Positions 38,268 through 38,414 of a DNA stretch of 38,414 nt are shown here, piece after piece; the stretch's first letter is position 1; each line of letters opens with the position of its first letter. The position numbers and the translations under genes were made by a program. The stretch is taken from positions 1-38,414 of the IMG/VR virus record IMGVR_UViG_3300025073_000106; one strand, written 5' to 3'. The notes below the pieces were generated by a model, which was not told where the DNA came from, ran no database searches, and saw only the letters and a program-made list of their open reading frames with translations. Source of the stretch: a virus.

Positions 38268-38414
38268 TCATTCTTTGTTTTTTTCATTAAGATTCCTCAT
38301 TGCATTGGTTAACAGTTTTTCAACAAACTGATTAATCTTTAAGCAATGCTCATTACAATGACGAACTATTTCATCATGTATTGCTTCATTAACTTGAAAT
38401 GTCTTAACCTTTTT
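38268..38414 (-). CDS. Ribbon-helix-helix-like small protein, 3' part (gene crosses the ends)
   Basis: Continuation of the gene that starts at 54. Past the 42-base repeat it reads EIVRHCNEHCLKINQFVEKL, then LTNAMRNLNEKNKE and TGA (38270-38268). The combined 52-residue product has strand-helix-helix layout. It ends 26 bases before the HNH endonuclease start, so the two are likely one operon. Confidence 0.6.
   Translation of the reverse strand, partial: KKVKTFQVNEAIHDEIVRHCNEHCLKINQFVEKLLTNAMRNLNEKNKE
38373..38414. repeat. Direct terminal repeat, right copy
   Basis: Identical to bases 1-42. See the left copy for what joining the ends implies. Confidence 0.97.

Overview
This window looks like part of an AT-rich, T4-like (myovirus-type) phage genome, probably infecting a member of the Bacteroidota. 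The phage call rests on a T4-type replication set: family B DNA polymerase, sliding clamp, both clamp-loader subunits, a DenV-type pyrimidine dimer glycosylase and several homing endonucleases, packed among tiny overlapping genes of unknown function. The host call is an inference. Four promoter-like sites share the spacing TTTG-N20-TAnCTT, close to the Bacteroidota -33/-7 pattern (TTTG, TAnnTTTG). One small protein resembles DUF4494, and some secreted proteins have Bacteroidota-style signal peptides. Every gene I support is on the minus strand, so transcription runs from high to low coordinates. I see no rRNA, tRNA, CRISPR array, insertion sequence, or structural, packaging or lysis gene. There is no stretch of 300 bases without a gene.

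The first and last 42 bases are identical, and a 52-codon ribbon-helix-helix-like gene becomes complete when the ends are joined. The sequence is therefore either a circle of 38,372 bp or a piece of a larger genome bounded by a repeat. The absence of all virion genes favours the second reading, or an incomplete assembly.

In the direction of transcription: (1) 38.4-33.9 kb holds a homing endonuclease with its small upstream regulator-like gene, a DenV-like repair enzyme, a 309-residue unknown, small genes, and two paralogous Holliday-junction-resolvase-like proteins. (2) 33.8-29.9 kb is a tightly coupled 7-deazaguanine DNA-modification operon: queD, a small membrane protein, folE, a QueD-like T-fold protein, a glycosyltransferase and dpdA. 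It runs directly into the polymerase gene. (3) 29.9-18.5 kb is the replication block: polymerase N-half, Vsr-like homing endonuclease, polymerase C-half, sliding clamp, a nucleotidyltransferase-fold protein, a glycosyltransferase, clamp-loader large subunit and clamp-loader small subunit, with many small genes between. (4) 18.2-16.2 kb holds a Cas4/RecB-like Fe-S nuclease, a SLOG-like protein and small secreted or zinc-binding proteins. (5) 16.2-0.3 kb is a sugar-handling region: six further glycosyltransferase-like genes (one of them split in two), two methyltransferases and a nucleotide-sugar epimerase, interleaved with small membrane and unknown genes.

Two genes, the polymerase and a GT-B glycosyltransferase, are cut into separately translated halves by endonucleases of two different families. 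QueD, FolE and DpdA together imply a 7-deazaguanine base placed in the phage DNA. QueE and QueC are not in the window and must come from the host or the rest of the genome. The glycosyltransferases could decorate that base or the virion surface; the sequence does not decide.
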